Assembly (NCBI GenBank): GCA_937871985.1
Contig: CALMPB010000054.1
Span: 1 to 7,049, forward strand
Origin: an uncultured Burkholderiaceae bacterium
GTDB taxonomy: Bacteria > Pseudomonadota > Gammaproteobacteria > Burkholderiales > Burkholderiaceae
DNA: 7,049 nucleotides
Direction of reading: 5' to 3'
Each line of letters begins with the position of its first letter. Within the stretch, counting starts at the first letter, position 1. Shown piece by piece: positions 1 through 5,521 of this stretch. The notes beneath the pieces were generated by a model. The model was not told the origin of the DNA. It made no database searches and worked only from the letters and a program-made list of their open reading frames with translations. The position numbers and the translations under genes are program-made.

Positions 1-752
1 TGTTCGACCGGGATCGCAGGGGAACCCGGCTTACCGCGGCAGGTGCCGCCTTCTTGCGGGACACTCGTAGGCTATTCGCCGTACTGGAGCAGGCACAAGA
101 CAATGCCAAGGCGGTCGCAGCAGGCTTGCGAGGTAGCATCCGAATCGCGGTTTCTGATGGAGCGGTTGATCCGCGACTATCTGCTTTTCTGGCACGGTGC
201 CGAGCAGAAGAACCTGAGATCGAGGTACGACTATCCGAAGTTCCTCTAGCCGAGCAGTTGCGCGGTCTACGATCTGGCGACTTCACCATTGGGTTTGCGC
301 ATACAGCTGACGTCGGAGAAGGATTCGTTGCCGAACCAATCTGGCAAGATCCCTTGGTTATCGCCATGCATGCGCGGCACGCGCTCCTCGCCCACAAGGA
401 GGTTCCCCTCCATGAACTCAGGTGCCACCCTCTGGTTTTGTGCGATCCGCGGGTGTGTGAAGGCTATTGTCGCGAGCTTGCTCGACTCCTTCAGCCTCTG
501 GGGAGCACTCCAAAAGTGATCGAGCATGTGTCTTCGCTAGACATGATGCTCACCCTTGTCGGTGCTGGCTACGGTGTCGGCTTCATGGCTGCAAACAGAA
601 TCGCAGTGTGTCAACGGCCGGATGTGGCAATTCGCCCGTTGGCCGAGAACTCAGCACTGATCACCACCTATCTGCTGAGGCCTGACACCGGGAACCTGTC
701 ATCTTCCCTGGAGCAGTTCATCGTTCGCCTGCTTGACCGTCTGAGCGACTAG
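1..752 (+). CDS. LysR-family transcriptional regulator (5' end outside window)
   Basis: The reading frame is open from the first base (full codons from position 3) to a TAG at 750-752. The first visible residues, FDRDRRGTRLTAAG, are the end of the LysR winged helix-turn-helix, followed by the linker helix (FLRDTRRLFAVLEQAQ). The type-2 periplasmic-binding-like effector domain follows, beginning near GSIRIAVSDG and including the typical late motif SSLDMMLTLVGAGYGVGF. About 249 residues are visible of a usual 290-310, so only the first 45-60 residues, with most of the HTH, lie upstream. An internal TTG at 54 is not the real start because the HTH-like sequence continues in frame before it. It converges tail to tail with the XRE gene, only 20 bp away. 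Its effector domain resembles that of the gene at 1188-1829. Target genes and ligand are unknown; control of element functions is only inferred from position. Confidence 0.9.
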   Translation, partial: FDRDRRGTRLTAAGAAFLRDTRRLFAVLEQAQDNAKAVAAGLRGSIRIAVSDGAVDPRLSAFLARCRAEEPEIEVRLSEVPLAEQLRGLRSGDFTIGFAHTADVGEGFVAEPIWQDPLVIAMHARHALLAHKEVPLHELRCHPLVLCDPRVCEGYCRELARLLQPLGSTPKVIEHVSSLDMMLTLVGAGYGVGFMAANRIAVCQRPDVAIRPLAENSALITTYLLRPDTGNLSSSLEQFIVRLLDRLSD

Positions 753-772
753 TTGCCTCCTCATCCCGGACT

Positions 773-1066
773 TCAACACTCCATACCGGAGGCGATATTG
801 TGCTCTGTTGCAGCCATCAGGTCTGCGGCGCTGATCCTGAGCGCTGCGGCGACTTTCAGTATGAGTGGAAGTGTAGGCACGTGCTCCCCCCGCTCGATCT
901 TGCCCATATGCGAACGCGAAATACCTGCCTGAGACGCGAACTCGTCTTGCGCTATTCCCTGAGCGACGCGAGCAGCGCGCACAGCCCGCCCGAAGGCCAA
1001 TGCGGGTTCCGATTCGTATGTGGATGTGCCAGAGGGGCGCCCTGGCTGGATAGTCGACTTCTGCAT
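773..1066 (-). CDS. XRE-family helix-turn-helix transcriptional regulator
   Basis: A 97-residue cytoplasmic DNA-binding protein. Residues about 25-83 form one HTH_3/Cro-C1 domain: FGRAVRAARVAQGIAQDEFA, then the recognition region AGISRSHMGKIERGEHVP, then the closing helices LPLILKVAAALRISAADLM. The first 24 residues are a Pro/Gly/Ser-rich tail, and no effector or protease domain is present. It probably works as a dimeric repressor. I chose the ATG at 1064-1066; an in-frame GTG at 1088-1090 would add eight residues, and neither start has a clear Shine-Dalgarno sequence. It is transcribed divergently from the LysR-like gene at 1188, and the shared upstream region holds TTAACGT repeats around a likely -10 box, suggesting autoregulation. 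It converges with the LysR gene ending at 752. Element-borne XRE repressors often control excision or transfer genes; that role here is inference. Confidence 0.85.
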   Translation of the reverse strand: MQKSTIQPGRPSGTSTYESEPALAFGRAVRAARVAQGIAQDEFASQAGISRSHMGKIERGEHVPTLPLILKVAAALRISAADLMAATEHNIASGMEC

Positions 1067-1094
1067 TAGCAGAAGCGTCGAACAATCCACCGAA

Positions 1095-1123
1095 ATTAAC
1101 CACGTTAATGTTATAGACGTTAA
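1095..1123 (-). promoter_or_regulatory. Putative operator and -10 region of the XRE gene
   Basis: Read on the minus strand, two exact TTAACGT heptamers (1123-1117 and 1108-1102) start 15 bp apart. Between them lies TATAAC (1115-1110), a 5/6 match to the -10 consensus. The inner heptamer also forms a perfect inverted repeat with its neighbour: ATTAAC (1095-1100), 3-bp spacer, GTTAAT (1104-1109). Transcription from this -10 would start about 37 nt before the chosen ATG at 1066. No good -35 hexamer is seen at 16-18 bp. A repressor bound to the repeats would cover the -10, as expected for an autoregulated XRE gene. The same DNA could control the divergent gene at 1188. Confidence 0.5.
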
Positions 1124-1187
1124 AGTTCGCTCTTGGCTAAGATATTGGCTTGCCCTTGACCTGCCTAGTCGCTCCTACGGGGCTCTC

Positions 1188-1829
1188 ATGCACAACGCAA
1201 CCAGCCATTTCTCTCGTCTCAGACTTGCTATTGGGCCGGGGGTACCGTCGTCACAACTCTCAAAGCTACTTGTGCTGCAACGCGCAGAAGAGCCAGACGT
1301 CATCCTCACATTTTTCGAGGTTACAGGCGACGTCCTGCTTAAGGGGCTTCTTGAAGGCCGGTACGATGTCGGGATGTCGCTCCAGGGGCATAGCGACCCA
1401 GCTCTGAAAACGCAGCCCATGTGGACCCAGACCATGGCCGTTGCTATGGCACCACGGTTCCGCTTGTTCGACCAAGCTAAGCTCACCATCGCTGATCTCC
1501 GAGACTATCCCGTTTATCGTTGGCATTCAGAAGCTTGCCCTCTGCTGGATGAGAGGTTGGCCTCCCTCATGCCGATGGACCAAGAAAATATCCAGCGAGC
1601 GACTTCTTTCGATATGATGGCGCTATGGGTGGCGGCCGGCTATGGAGTCGGCCTATCTGCGCGATCGCGCATCGAGCATGCCTCTGGATGGGGGATCACC
1701 ATGCGGCCACTCGCCGACGGTCCCTATGAGGTCGTGACATACCTCCAACGGCCTAAGGGGGAAGCGGATTCCCTATCGGATCGATTCGAGCGCAGGGCGA
1801 TGCAAGTTGCCGGGGCGGATGTCAAATAG
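1188..1829 (+). CDS. Stand-alone LysR-type effector-binding domain protein, no HTH
   Basis: A 213-residue protein that consists almost entirely of a LysR substrate-binding (type-2 periplasmic-binding) fold. Landmarks are the opening strand RLRLAIGPGV, the region QRAEEPDVILTFFEV, the RYDVGMS strand, and the late motif TSFDMMALWVAAGYGVGLSAR, then MRPLADGPYEVVTYLQRP. No helix-turn-helix precedes it. The frame is open back to 1020, but residues from there to the ATG at 1188 do not look like an HTH, and the homologous part begins only about 10 residues after this ATG. A weak GGGG (1179-1182) is the only ribosome-site candidate. There is no signal peptide, so it is cytoplasmic. It matches the effector domain of the LysR at 1-752 motif for motif. 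It is divergent from the XRE gene and convergent with the integrase. It could sense a ligand, or pair with the full LysR and modulate it; both are inference. It might also be a decayed LysR gene, but the intact frame argues against that. Confidence 0.82.
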   Translation: MHNATSHFSRLRLAIGPGVPSSQLSKLLVLQRAEEPDVILTFFEVTGDVLLKGLLEGRYDVGMSLQGHSDPALKTQPMWTQTMAVAMAPRFRLFDQAKLTIADLRDYPVYRWHSEACPLLDERLASLMPMDQENIQRATSFDMMALWVAAGYGVGLSARSRIEHASGWGITMRPLADGPYEVVTYLQRPKGEADSLSDRFERRAMQVAGADVK

Positions 1830-1843
1830 TGGCGCCCCTGTGA

Positions 1844-1866
1844 CCGGGGAATCACCCCGGCCATAG
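1844..1866. terminator. Hairpin between convergent genes, possible weak terminator
   Basis: CCGGGG (1844-1849) and CCCCGG (1855-1860) form a perfect 6-bp GC stem with a 5-nt loop, in the 54 bp between the end of the LysR-like gene (1829) and the end of the integrase gene (1884, opposite strand). Neither side has a proper T tract, so it may be a weak or bidirectional terminator, or only an RNA 3'-end stabiliser. Confidence 0.4.
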
Positions 1867-1883
1867 GTTTCAAGTCTGGGGGG

Positions 1884-3827
1884 TTAGGCTCCCTCAAGCA
1901 CCACTGCACTATCCACCAGCCGACGGACGCTCTGCCGCACATCCTCGGGGATGGGCCGTTGGGCAACCGCCTCGGGCACACCCTCACGGCTTTGGTAGTC
2001 GCCCATGATGACCCGGATGATCGCTGGCACGTTGGCAGGGGTGACCGCATCAATGGCCGCACGATCCCCCAGGTCGGGGTGTGGCTGGGTCAACATGCGG
2101 TACAGGTCCCACGAATCCGCGTGCGGGCATTGGTTCATGAGCACTTGGGCCAGCTTGTGCTTGAGCGGCACCAGTTGCCAGTCGGGAACTCGCTGCCCCC
2201 GGTTGCCCAGGCTGATCGACAGCAGCTTGCCCGCCTTCAGCTCGCGGTTGATCTGGTCCTTGGACTTGCCGGCCAGCTTGCCGAACAGAGGAACCGGCAG
2301 ATTGTTCGGCGACTCGTAGATGGCCAGCATTTCCTCGCGCTCGCGCTGGATCGCGGAGACTTCTGGCTCCGGGGCATGCACCGGCGGTGGCGGCACCTGC
2401 GACAGCCGCTGGAACGTGATTCCGCCGCTGTTGGGGGTCACGACGATGGGCGTGGCCACCACGGGTGGCACGCCGGGGACAGCAGGCTCGGCCGTCGTGA
2501 AGACCGTGCCCACCACTTCGTCCACTTCCGCCATCGCCGGCACCCCGTCGATGCGGATGGTCAGGTGCGCGCTCGCGGCTTCGACTTCGCCCTGTTCGAG
2601 CAGATCGAGACGGTCGGCCCAGTCCTGCATCATGCGGCGCCGAGGCTCCACATACTTGGCGTGGTTGTAGGCCGAGCTGACCTTGTTCGGATCGGAGTGC
2701 GAAAGCTGCGCGTCCACCCAAATCTTCGGGTATCCGATCTCGTTGAGTGCTGTCGAGATAGTGCCACGGATGCCGTGGCCGGTCAGGCGCCCCTCGTAGC
2801 CCATGAGCTGCACGGCCTTGTTGAGGGTGTTCTCGCTGATGCGCTTCTTGAGTTCGCTGCGGTGCGACAACAGGTACTTCTGCGCTGGCCGCATCACGCC
2901 CAGGAGATAGCACACGATCTCGATGGCCTGCAGGGACAGGGGCACGATGTAGGGCGGCACGTCCTGCGGCCGCTTGCCGGCCTTGCGCATTTCGTCCTGG
3001 AGCTGCTTGACGACCTGCGGCGGGATGATCCACAAGCCGCGGTCGAGGTCGAATTGCTCAGGTTCGGCCAGCCGCAACTCGCCCGTGCGCACCCCCGTCA
3101 GGAACAGCAGCCGGACACCAAGTTGGGTCTGCCAACCGCGGGGATTGTAGAGCCGGAGCTTCTGAAGGAACTCGGGTAGCTCGGGTAGGTGTAGGTAGGG
3201 GTTGTGCGCCACCGGAGGCTTGGGTTCGGCCACCACGTCCAGGTCCGCGGCCGGGTTGACCTCCAGCCCCTCGGCAATGACCAGGGCATAGCGAAACATC
3301 TGGTTGAACCAGGTGCGCACCTTCTCGGCGGTGGTGAACGCCTTCCGCTTCTCGATCGCCGCCACGACGCCCACGAGCTGGGGCCGGCGAATGTCGTAGA
3401 TCGACATCTTCCCCAGGGTCGGCAGCACGTCTTTGTTGAAGATGCGCAGGATCTGCGAAAGCGTGCTTTGACGGCCTTCCTTGAGTTCCTTGCGGCGATG
3501 CTCGACCCAGGCATCAAAGACGTTCTTGAAGGTGTATTCACCCGCCAGCTTGGCTGCGTGCCGACGCTGATCGCGTTCGATTTGCGGATCGATCCCCCTT
3601 GCGAGCAGGGCCTGGGCCTTGTCACGCTCGGCGCGGGCCTCGCGCAGGCTGAGGGCGGGATAGCCGCCGAGGGACAAGCGCTTCTGCTTGCCCAGCCAGT
3701 AGTAGCGGAAGATCCACGACTTGCCGCCTGCGGCAGAGACCATCAGGCCCAGGCAGTCGTTATCGGAGAGGGTGTAGCGCTTGCCGGTGGTCCTTGCCTG
3801 CCGGACGGTCAGATCAGAGAGTGCCAT
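1884..3827 (-). CDS. Tyrosine recombinase/integrase, P4/IntB13-type, with long C-terminal extension
   Basis: A 647-residue site-specific recombinase that would integrate and excise the element at the tRNA-Gly 3' end. Residues 1-90 are the N-terminal arm-binding domain of P4-type integrases (SDNDCLGLMVSAAGGKSW, LGGYPALSLREAR). Residues about 95-200 are the SAM-like core-binding domain, and about 215-405 the catalytic domain. Expected catalytic residues are present: R247 (LTGVRTGELRL), H351 and R354 (GHGIRGT), H377 (QLSHSDP) and Y387 (SSAYNHAKY; Y392 is a less likely alternative). P4 integrases are usually near 400 residues. Here about 240 more follow: a Pro/Val-rich linker (about 445-490) and a folded-looking region (about 500-610). 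IntB13 is also about 650 residues, so the extension is probably normal for this subfamily. The ATG at 3825-3827 has an AGGAG ribosome site 7-8 nt upstream, and a palindrome overlaps that site. The gene lies 226 bp from the tRNA, in the same orientation. Confidence 0.95.
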   Translation of the reverse strand: MALSDLTVRQARTTGKRYTLSDNDCLGLMVSAAGGKSWIFRYYWLGKQKRLSLGGYPALSLREARAERDKAQALLARGIDPQIERDQRRHAAKLAGEYTFKNVFDAWVEHRRKELKEGRQSTLSQILRIFNKDVLPTLGKMSIYDIRRPQLVGVVAAIEKRKAFTTAEKVRTWFNQMFRYALVIAEGLEVNPAADLDVVAEPKPPVAHNPYLHLPELPEFLQKLRLYNPRGWQTQLGVRLLFLTGVRTGELRLAEPEQFDLDRGLWIIPPQVVKQLQDEMRKAGKRPQDVPPYIVPLSLQAIEIVCYLLGVMRPAQKYLLSHRSELKKRISENTLNKAVQLMGYEGRLTGHGIRGTISTALNEIGYPKIWVDAQLSHSDPNKVSSAYNHAKYVEPRRRMMQDWADRLDLLEQGEVEAASAHLTIRIDGVPAMAEVDEVVGTVFTTAEPAVPGVPPVVATPIVVTPNSGGITFQRLSQVPPPPVHAPEPEVSAIQREREEMLAIYESPNNLPVPLFGKLAGKSKDQINRELKAGKLLSISLGNRGQRVPDWQLVPLKHKLAQVLMNQCPHADSWDLYRMLTQPHPDLGDRAAIDAVTPANVPAIIRVIMGDYQSREGVPEAVAQRPIPEDVRQSVRRLVDSAVVLEGA

Positions 3828-3836
3828 TTCGAGGCT

Positions 3837-3854
3837 CCTAAGTTATGACTTAGG
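3837..3854 (-). promoter_or_regulatory. Palindrome overlapping the integrase ribosome binding site
   Basis: CCTAAGT (3837-3843) and ACTTAGG (3848-3854) are perfect inverted arms with a 4-bp spacer. On the integrase mRNA the downstream arm contains the first part of the AGGAG Shine-Dalgarno sequence (complement of 3835-3839), 10 nt before the start codon. It could be an operator for a repressor, including the integrase itself, or an RNA hairpin that hides the ribosome site. Confidence 0.5.
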
Positions 3855-3985
3855 CCCTATGCTCGTCATGGTTCCCGCTCAGCCCCAGCAACTATCCGGT
3901 AGCCGCCCCACCCGCATTCTTGTGCCTCAATTGGTCACTCAAAAACGGTAGCTGTGGGTGGATTTCCGTGGCGCTCGCTGGAATG

Positions 3986-4010
3986 AAAAAAGGGGCCGAA
4001 GCCCCTCTTT
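3986..4010 (-). terminator. Rho-independent terminator downstream of tRNA-Gly
   Basis: On the minus strand a stem of six pairs (AGGGGC/GCCCCT, 4006-4001 with 3996-3991) closes a stable TTCG tetraloop and is followed at once by six T residues (3991-3986). It lies about 45 bp past the tRNA 3' end, in the right orientation to end tRNA transcription and to insulate the integrase from it. The plus strand has CTTTT after the stem, so weak activity in the other direction is possible. Confidence 0.85.
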
Positions 4011-4019
4011 TCAACGACT

Positions 4020-4043
4020 TACAGACGTCAGTAGAAGTCTGTA
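4020..4043. repeat. Short inverted repeat beside the attachment core
   Basis: TACAGAC (4020-4026) and GTCTGTA (4037-4043) are perfect 7-bp inverted arms with a 10-bp spacer, ending 10 bp from the tRNA 3' end. Because it lies on the element side of the expected core, it may be a binding site for the integrase or an excision factor. No U tract follows, so it is not a terminator. Confidence 0.4.
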
Positions 4044-4053
4044 GATCATAACT

Positions 4054-4071
4054 TGGAGCGGGAAACGAGTC
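4054..4071. other. Presumed att core at the 3' end of tRNA-Gly
   Basis: The last 18 nt of the tRNA (minus strand GACTCGTTTCCCGCTCCA) are the region used as the recombination core by ICEclc-type integrases. As I recall the ICEclc core, it differs at one position (T instead of A at the second base). The role is inferred from the adjacent integrase and target; the matching second copy is not in this window. Confidence 0.6.
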
Positions 4072-4129
4072 TCGAACTCGCGACCTCAACCTTGGCAAGG
4101 TTGCGCTCTACCAACTGAGCTACTCCCGC
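4054..4129 (-). tRNA. tRNA-Gly(GCC), hosts the attachment site
   Basis: A complete 76-nt cloverleaf with encoded CCA. The acceptor stem starts GCGGGAG at 4129 and pairs with the 3' strand ending in CGCTCCA at 4054. The D arm contains AGCTCAGTTGGTAGAGC. The anticodon stem CAACC/GGTTG closes the loop TTGCCAA, with anticodon GCC at 4096-4094 (positions 34-36). The T arm has GTTCGAGACTC. The T loop reads TTCGAGA, with A at position 60 where a pyrimidine is usual; this lies at 4070, inside the presumed att core. The tRNA remains intact because the 3' end is duplicated on integration. It delivers glycine to GGC/GGU codons. Confidence 0.97.
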
Positions 4130-4144
4130 AATTCCCTGCCTTGA

Positions 4145-4190
4145 ACTATCCGCGATCTGGGCGGTTCCCGGCAAGCGAGGCGGAAGTATA
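4145..4190 (-). promoter_or_regulatory. Candidate tRNA-Gly promoter(s)
   Basis: On the minus strand, TTGCCG (4174-4169) and GATAGT (4150-4145) are spaced by 18 bp, each a 4/6 match to the -35 and -10 consensus. They would start transcription a few bases before the tRNA 5' end. A better -10, TATACT (4190-4185, 5/6), lies about 55 bp upstream of the tRNA but has no good -35. I cannot decide between them. Confidence 0.4.
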
Positions 4191-4356
4191 CCTAATTTTT
4201 AAAAAGGCGCACGCGACCCGCAGCGCGCCGCGATGCCTGCCCGGATCGGAGGCCTGGCGCGGTTCCGAGTCCGCGGTGATCGCTATCCGTTGAACATGCG
4301 GCAGCGCGGCATGCGCCGGATCGCCTTGCGCGCACTATGAAAGGGCGAAAATTATC

Positions 4357-4384
4357 TTCAAAAAATATCAACTAAATCTATATT
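4357..4384 (+). promoter_or_regulatory. Candidate promoter of the complex II-type operon
   Basis: TTCAAA (4357-4362) and TATATT (4379-4384) are spaced by 16 bp within the only AT-rich stretch upstream of the operon. Transcription would start near 4391, leaving a leader of about 60 nt before the ATG at 4450. The -35 match is modest (4/6). Confidence 0.45.
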
Positions 4385-4449
4385 GCTTCACTTAAACGAG
4401 AGATTCAGAATTCTGTCCATGGGCGCAGCGTGTCGCCCGAGGGCGGAAA

Positions 4450-5184
4450 ATGGATACGAAGAACTCCACGAATCAGAGACAGCTCACGGTCCGCATCTCC
4501 CGCGGAACCGAGGACGGAAGCTATTCCACCTACTCGGTCCCCTGGCGGGAAAACCAGACGGTCCTGGATGTGGTGACCGAAGTCCAGCGGACGCAGGAGC
4601 CCAGCCTCTCGTACCGCTACGCATGCCGCGTCGGCGTCTGCGGCTCCTGTGCGATGACGGTCAACGGCAAGCCCCGCTGGACCTGTCGGACGCACGTGAG
4701 CCGCGTCGAGGAGGGCGGGGTGATCGTGATCGAACCGATGCGCAACATGCCGCGGATCAAGGATCTCGTCGTCGACATGAGCGAGTTCTTCCAGAAGTGG
4801 GCGCGCGCCGGCAACACCTTTGTCGGCACGGCCACGCGCAACGATCCGCCAGCGCTGGTGTCGCCGCAGAGCAAGAAGCGCAAGCAGGCGGACGCGGCCA
4901 TCGAATGCATCAACTGCGGCGTGTGCTACGCGGCCTGCGACGTGGTGTCCTGGGACAAGGACTATCTTGGCCCGGCTGCCCTGAACCGGGCGTGGACGCT
5001 GTTCAACGACGAACGGCACGCCGATCCCAAGGACGTGCTGCGCAAGGCCACCTCGGGCAGCGGCTGCAATTCCTGTCACACCCAGGGCAGCTGCATGAAG
5101 CACTGTCCGGTCAGCCTCAGCCCCACCGGCAGCATCGCCGGCCTGAAGCGCAGCGCCATCCTCAGCCTGCTCAAGGGAGGCTGA
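4450..5184 (+). CDS. Succinate dehydrogenase/fumarate reductase-type iron-sulfur subunit
   Basis: A 244-residue SdhB/FrdB-type protein, normal length for the family, that carries electrons between the flavoprotein and the membrane quinone site on the cytoplasmic face. The N-terminal plant-type ferredoxin domain holds the [2Fe-2S] ligands C59, C64, C67 (ACRVGVCGSC) and C79. The C-terminal domain holds C153, C156 and C159 (ECINCGVCYAAC), with C219 as the fourth [4Fe-4S] ligand. C163, C209 and C215 fit the third cluster ([3Fe-4S] in typical complex II). An extra Cys, C206, gives CNSC, and the residue after C163 is Asp where Pro is common. The CINCGVCYAAC segment is close to FrdB style. The ATG follows a purine-rich ribosome site (GAGGGCGG, 4439-4446). 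It is the first gene of the operon and ends 1 bp before the next start. Whether it works as succinate oxidase or fumarate reductase cannot be read from this subunit. Confidence 0.93.
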   Translation: MDTKNSTNQRQLTVRISRGTEDGSYSTYSVPWRENQTVLDVVTEVQRTQEPSLSYRYACRVGVCGSCAMTVNGKPRWTCRTHVSRVEEGGVIVIEPMRNMPRIKDLVVDMSEFFQKWARAGNTFVGTATRNDPPALVSPQSKKRKQADAAIECINCGVCYAACDVVSWDKDYLGPAALNRAWTLFNDERHADPKDVLRKATSGSGCNSCHTQGSCMKHCPVSLSPTGSIAGLKRSAILSLLKGG

Positions 5185-5185
5185 C

Positions 5186-5521
5186 ATGGAAGCACGTCTC
5201 TTCGCGCTCCAGCGCCTGACGGCGATGGTGATGGCGCCCTTTGTCCTGGTGCACGTGGGCCTGGTCATCTATGCGGTCCGCGGCGGCCTGACGGCGGGCG
5301 AGATCCTCTCGCGCACCCAGGGCAACTGGTTCTGGATCGTCTTCTACGGCCTGTTCGTGCTGAGCGTGTCGGTCCACGTTCCCATCGGGGTGCGCAACAT
5401 CCTGATCGAGTGGCTGCGGATCGGCCGGCCGGCGGCCTCCGCCGTCGGCCTCGCGTTCGGCGCGGCGCTGCTCGTCATGGGCGTGCGCGCGGTCGCCGCG
5501 GTGGGAGGGTTGATGCCATGA
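5186..5521 (+). CDS. Complex II-type membrane anchor subunit, first of two
   Basis: A 111-residue integral membrane protein with three predicted helices (about 11-31, 49-75 and 84-107), the layout of SdhC/SdhD/FrdC/FrdD anchors. QRLTAMV (9-15) stands where SdhC has HRxSG near the quinone site. Helix 2 contains H64 in SVHVPIGVRNILIEW, like the family H-x3-G-x-R heme/quinone segment; H23 in helix 1 is a second possible heme ligand. A strong GGGAGG (5175-5180) precedes the ATG by 5 nt. The start lies 1 bp after the stop of the iron-sulfur gene, and its end overlaps the next gene by 4 bp (ATGA), indicating translational coupling. Together with the next protein it should anchor the enzyme and bind quinone, and possibly heme b. 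Family assignment rests on context plus motif, as these anchors diverge quickly. Confidence 0.8.
   Translation: MEARLFALQRLTAMVMAPFVLVHVGLVIYAVRGGLTAGEILSRTQGNWFWIVFYGLFVLSVSVHVPIGVRNILIEWLRIGRPAASAVGLAFGAALLVMGVRAVAAVGGLMP

Larger units (their letters stand above)
1..4071. mobile_element. One end of an integrated ICE (ICEclc/IntB13-like) in tRNA-Gly
   Basis: The left 4 kb is read as the terminal part of an integrative element. It holds a large tyrosine recombinase whose start codon faces the 3' end of a tRNA-Gly(GCC) gene, followed inward by accessory regulators (LysR, XRE, stand-alone LysR effector domain). IntB13-type integrases of the ICEclc family are about 650 residues long and recombine at the 3' end of tRNA-Gly, so target, gene order and size agree. 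The boundary is placed at the last 18 bp of the tRNA (4054-4071), which would be the recombination core. The other att copy and the conjugation genes are not in the window, so whether the element is complete or mobile cannot be judged. Confidence 0.72.
4130..4449. other. Intergenic region between tRNA-Gly and the complex II operon
   Basis: This 320-bp gap separates two divergent transcripts. The part next to the tRNA (4130-4205) holds its candidate promoters and an AT run. The middle (about 4206-4340) is GC-rich, and I see no gene or convincing repeat in it. The last part (about 4345-4400) is clearly AT-rich and carries the likely operon promoter. A single ATCAA half-site (4367-4371) has no matching partner, so no FNR-type box can be claimed. 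Confidence 0.6.

Noticed and set aside
1020..1187. Upstream extension of the headless LysR gene from a GTG at 1020
   Set aside because: It would overlap the XRE coding region, and the added 56 residues do not resemble a LysR HTH. The ATG at 1188 matches the start of the domain.
2050..3033. 327-codon minus-strand frame inside the integrase
   Set aside because: It is a different frame of the same strand as the integrase, with Arg/Ala/Gly-rich low-complexity translation and no domain.
1959..3179. 406-codon plus-strand open frame
   Set aside because: It lies entirely antisense to the well-supported integrase. Its His/Arg/Leu-rich composition is typical of a GC-rich shadow frame, and it has no recognisable domain.
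3892..4098. 68-codon minus-strand open frame between integrase and tRNA
   Set aside because: It runs through part of the tRNA and the rho-independent terminator and has no homology signal.
4358..4371. FNR/ANR box upstream of the complex II-type operon
   Set aside because: Only the ATCAA half-site is present; the opposite half (TCAAA instead of TTGAT) does not match, so anaerobic control cannot be claimed.
4405..5268. 287-codon minus-strand open frame
   Set aside because: It is antisense to the iron-sulfur subunit, which has all its cluster ligands, and shows no domain of its own.
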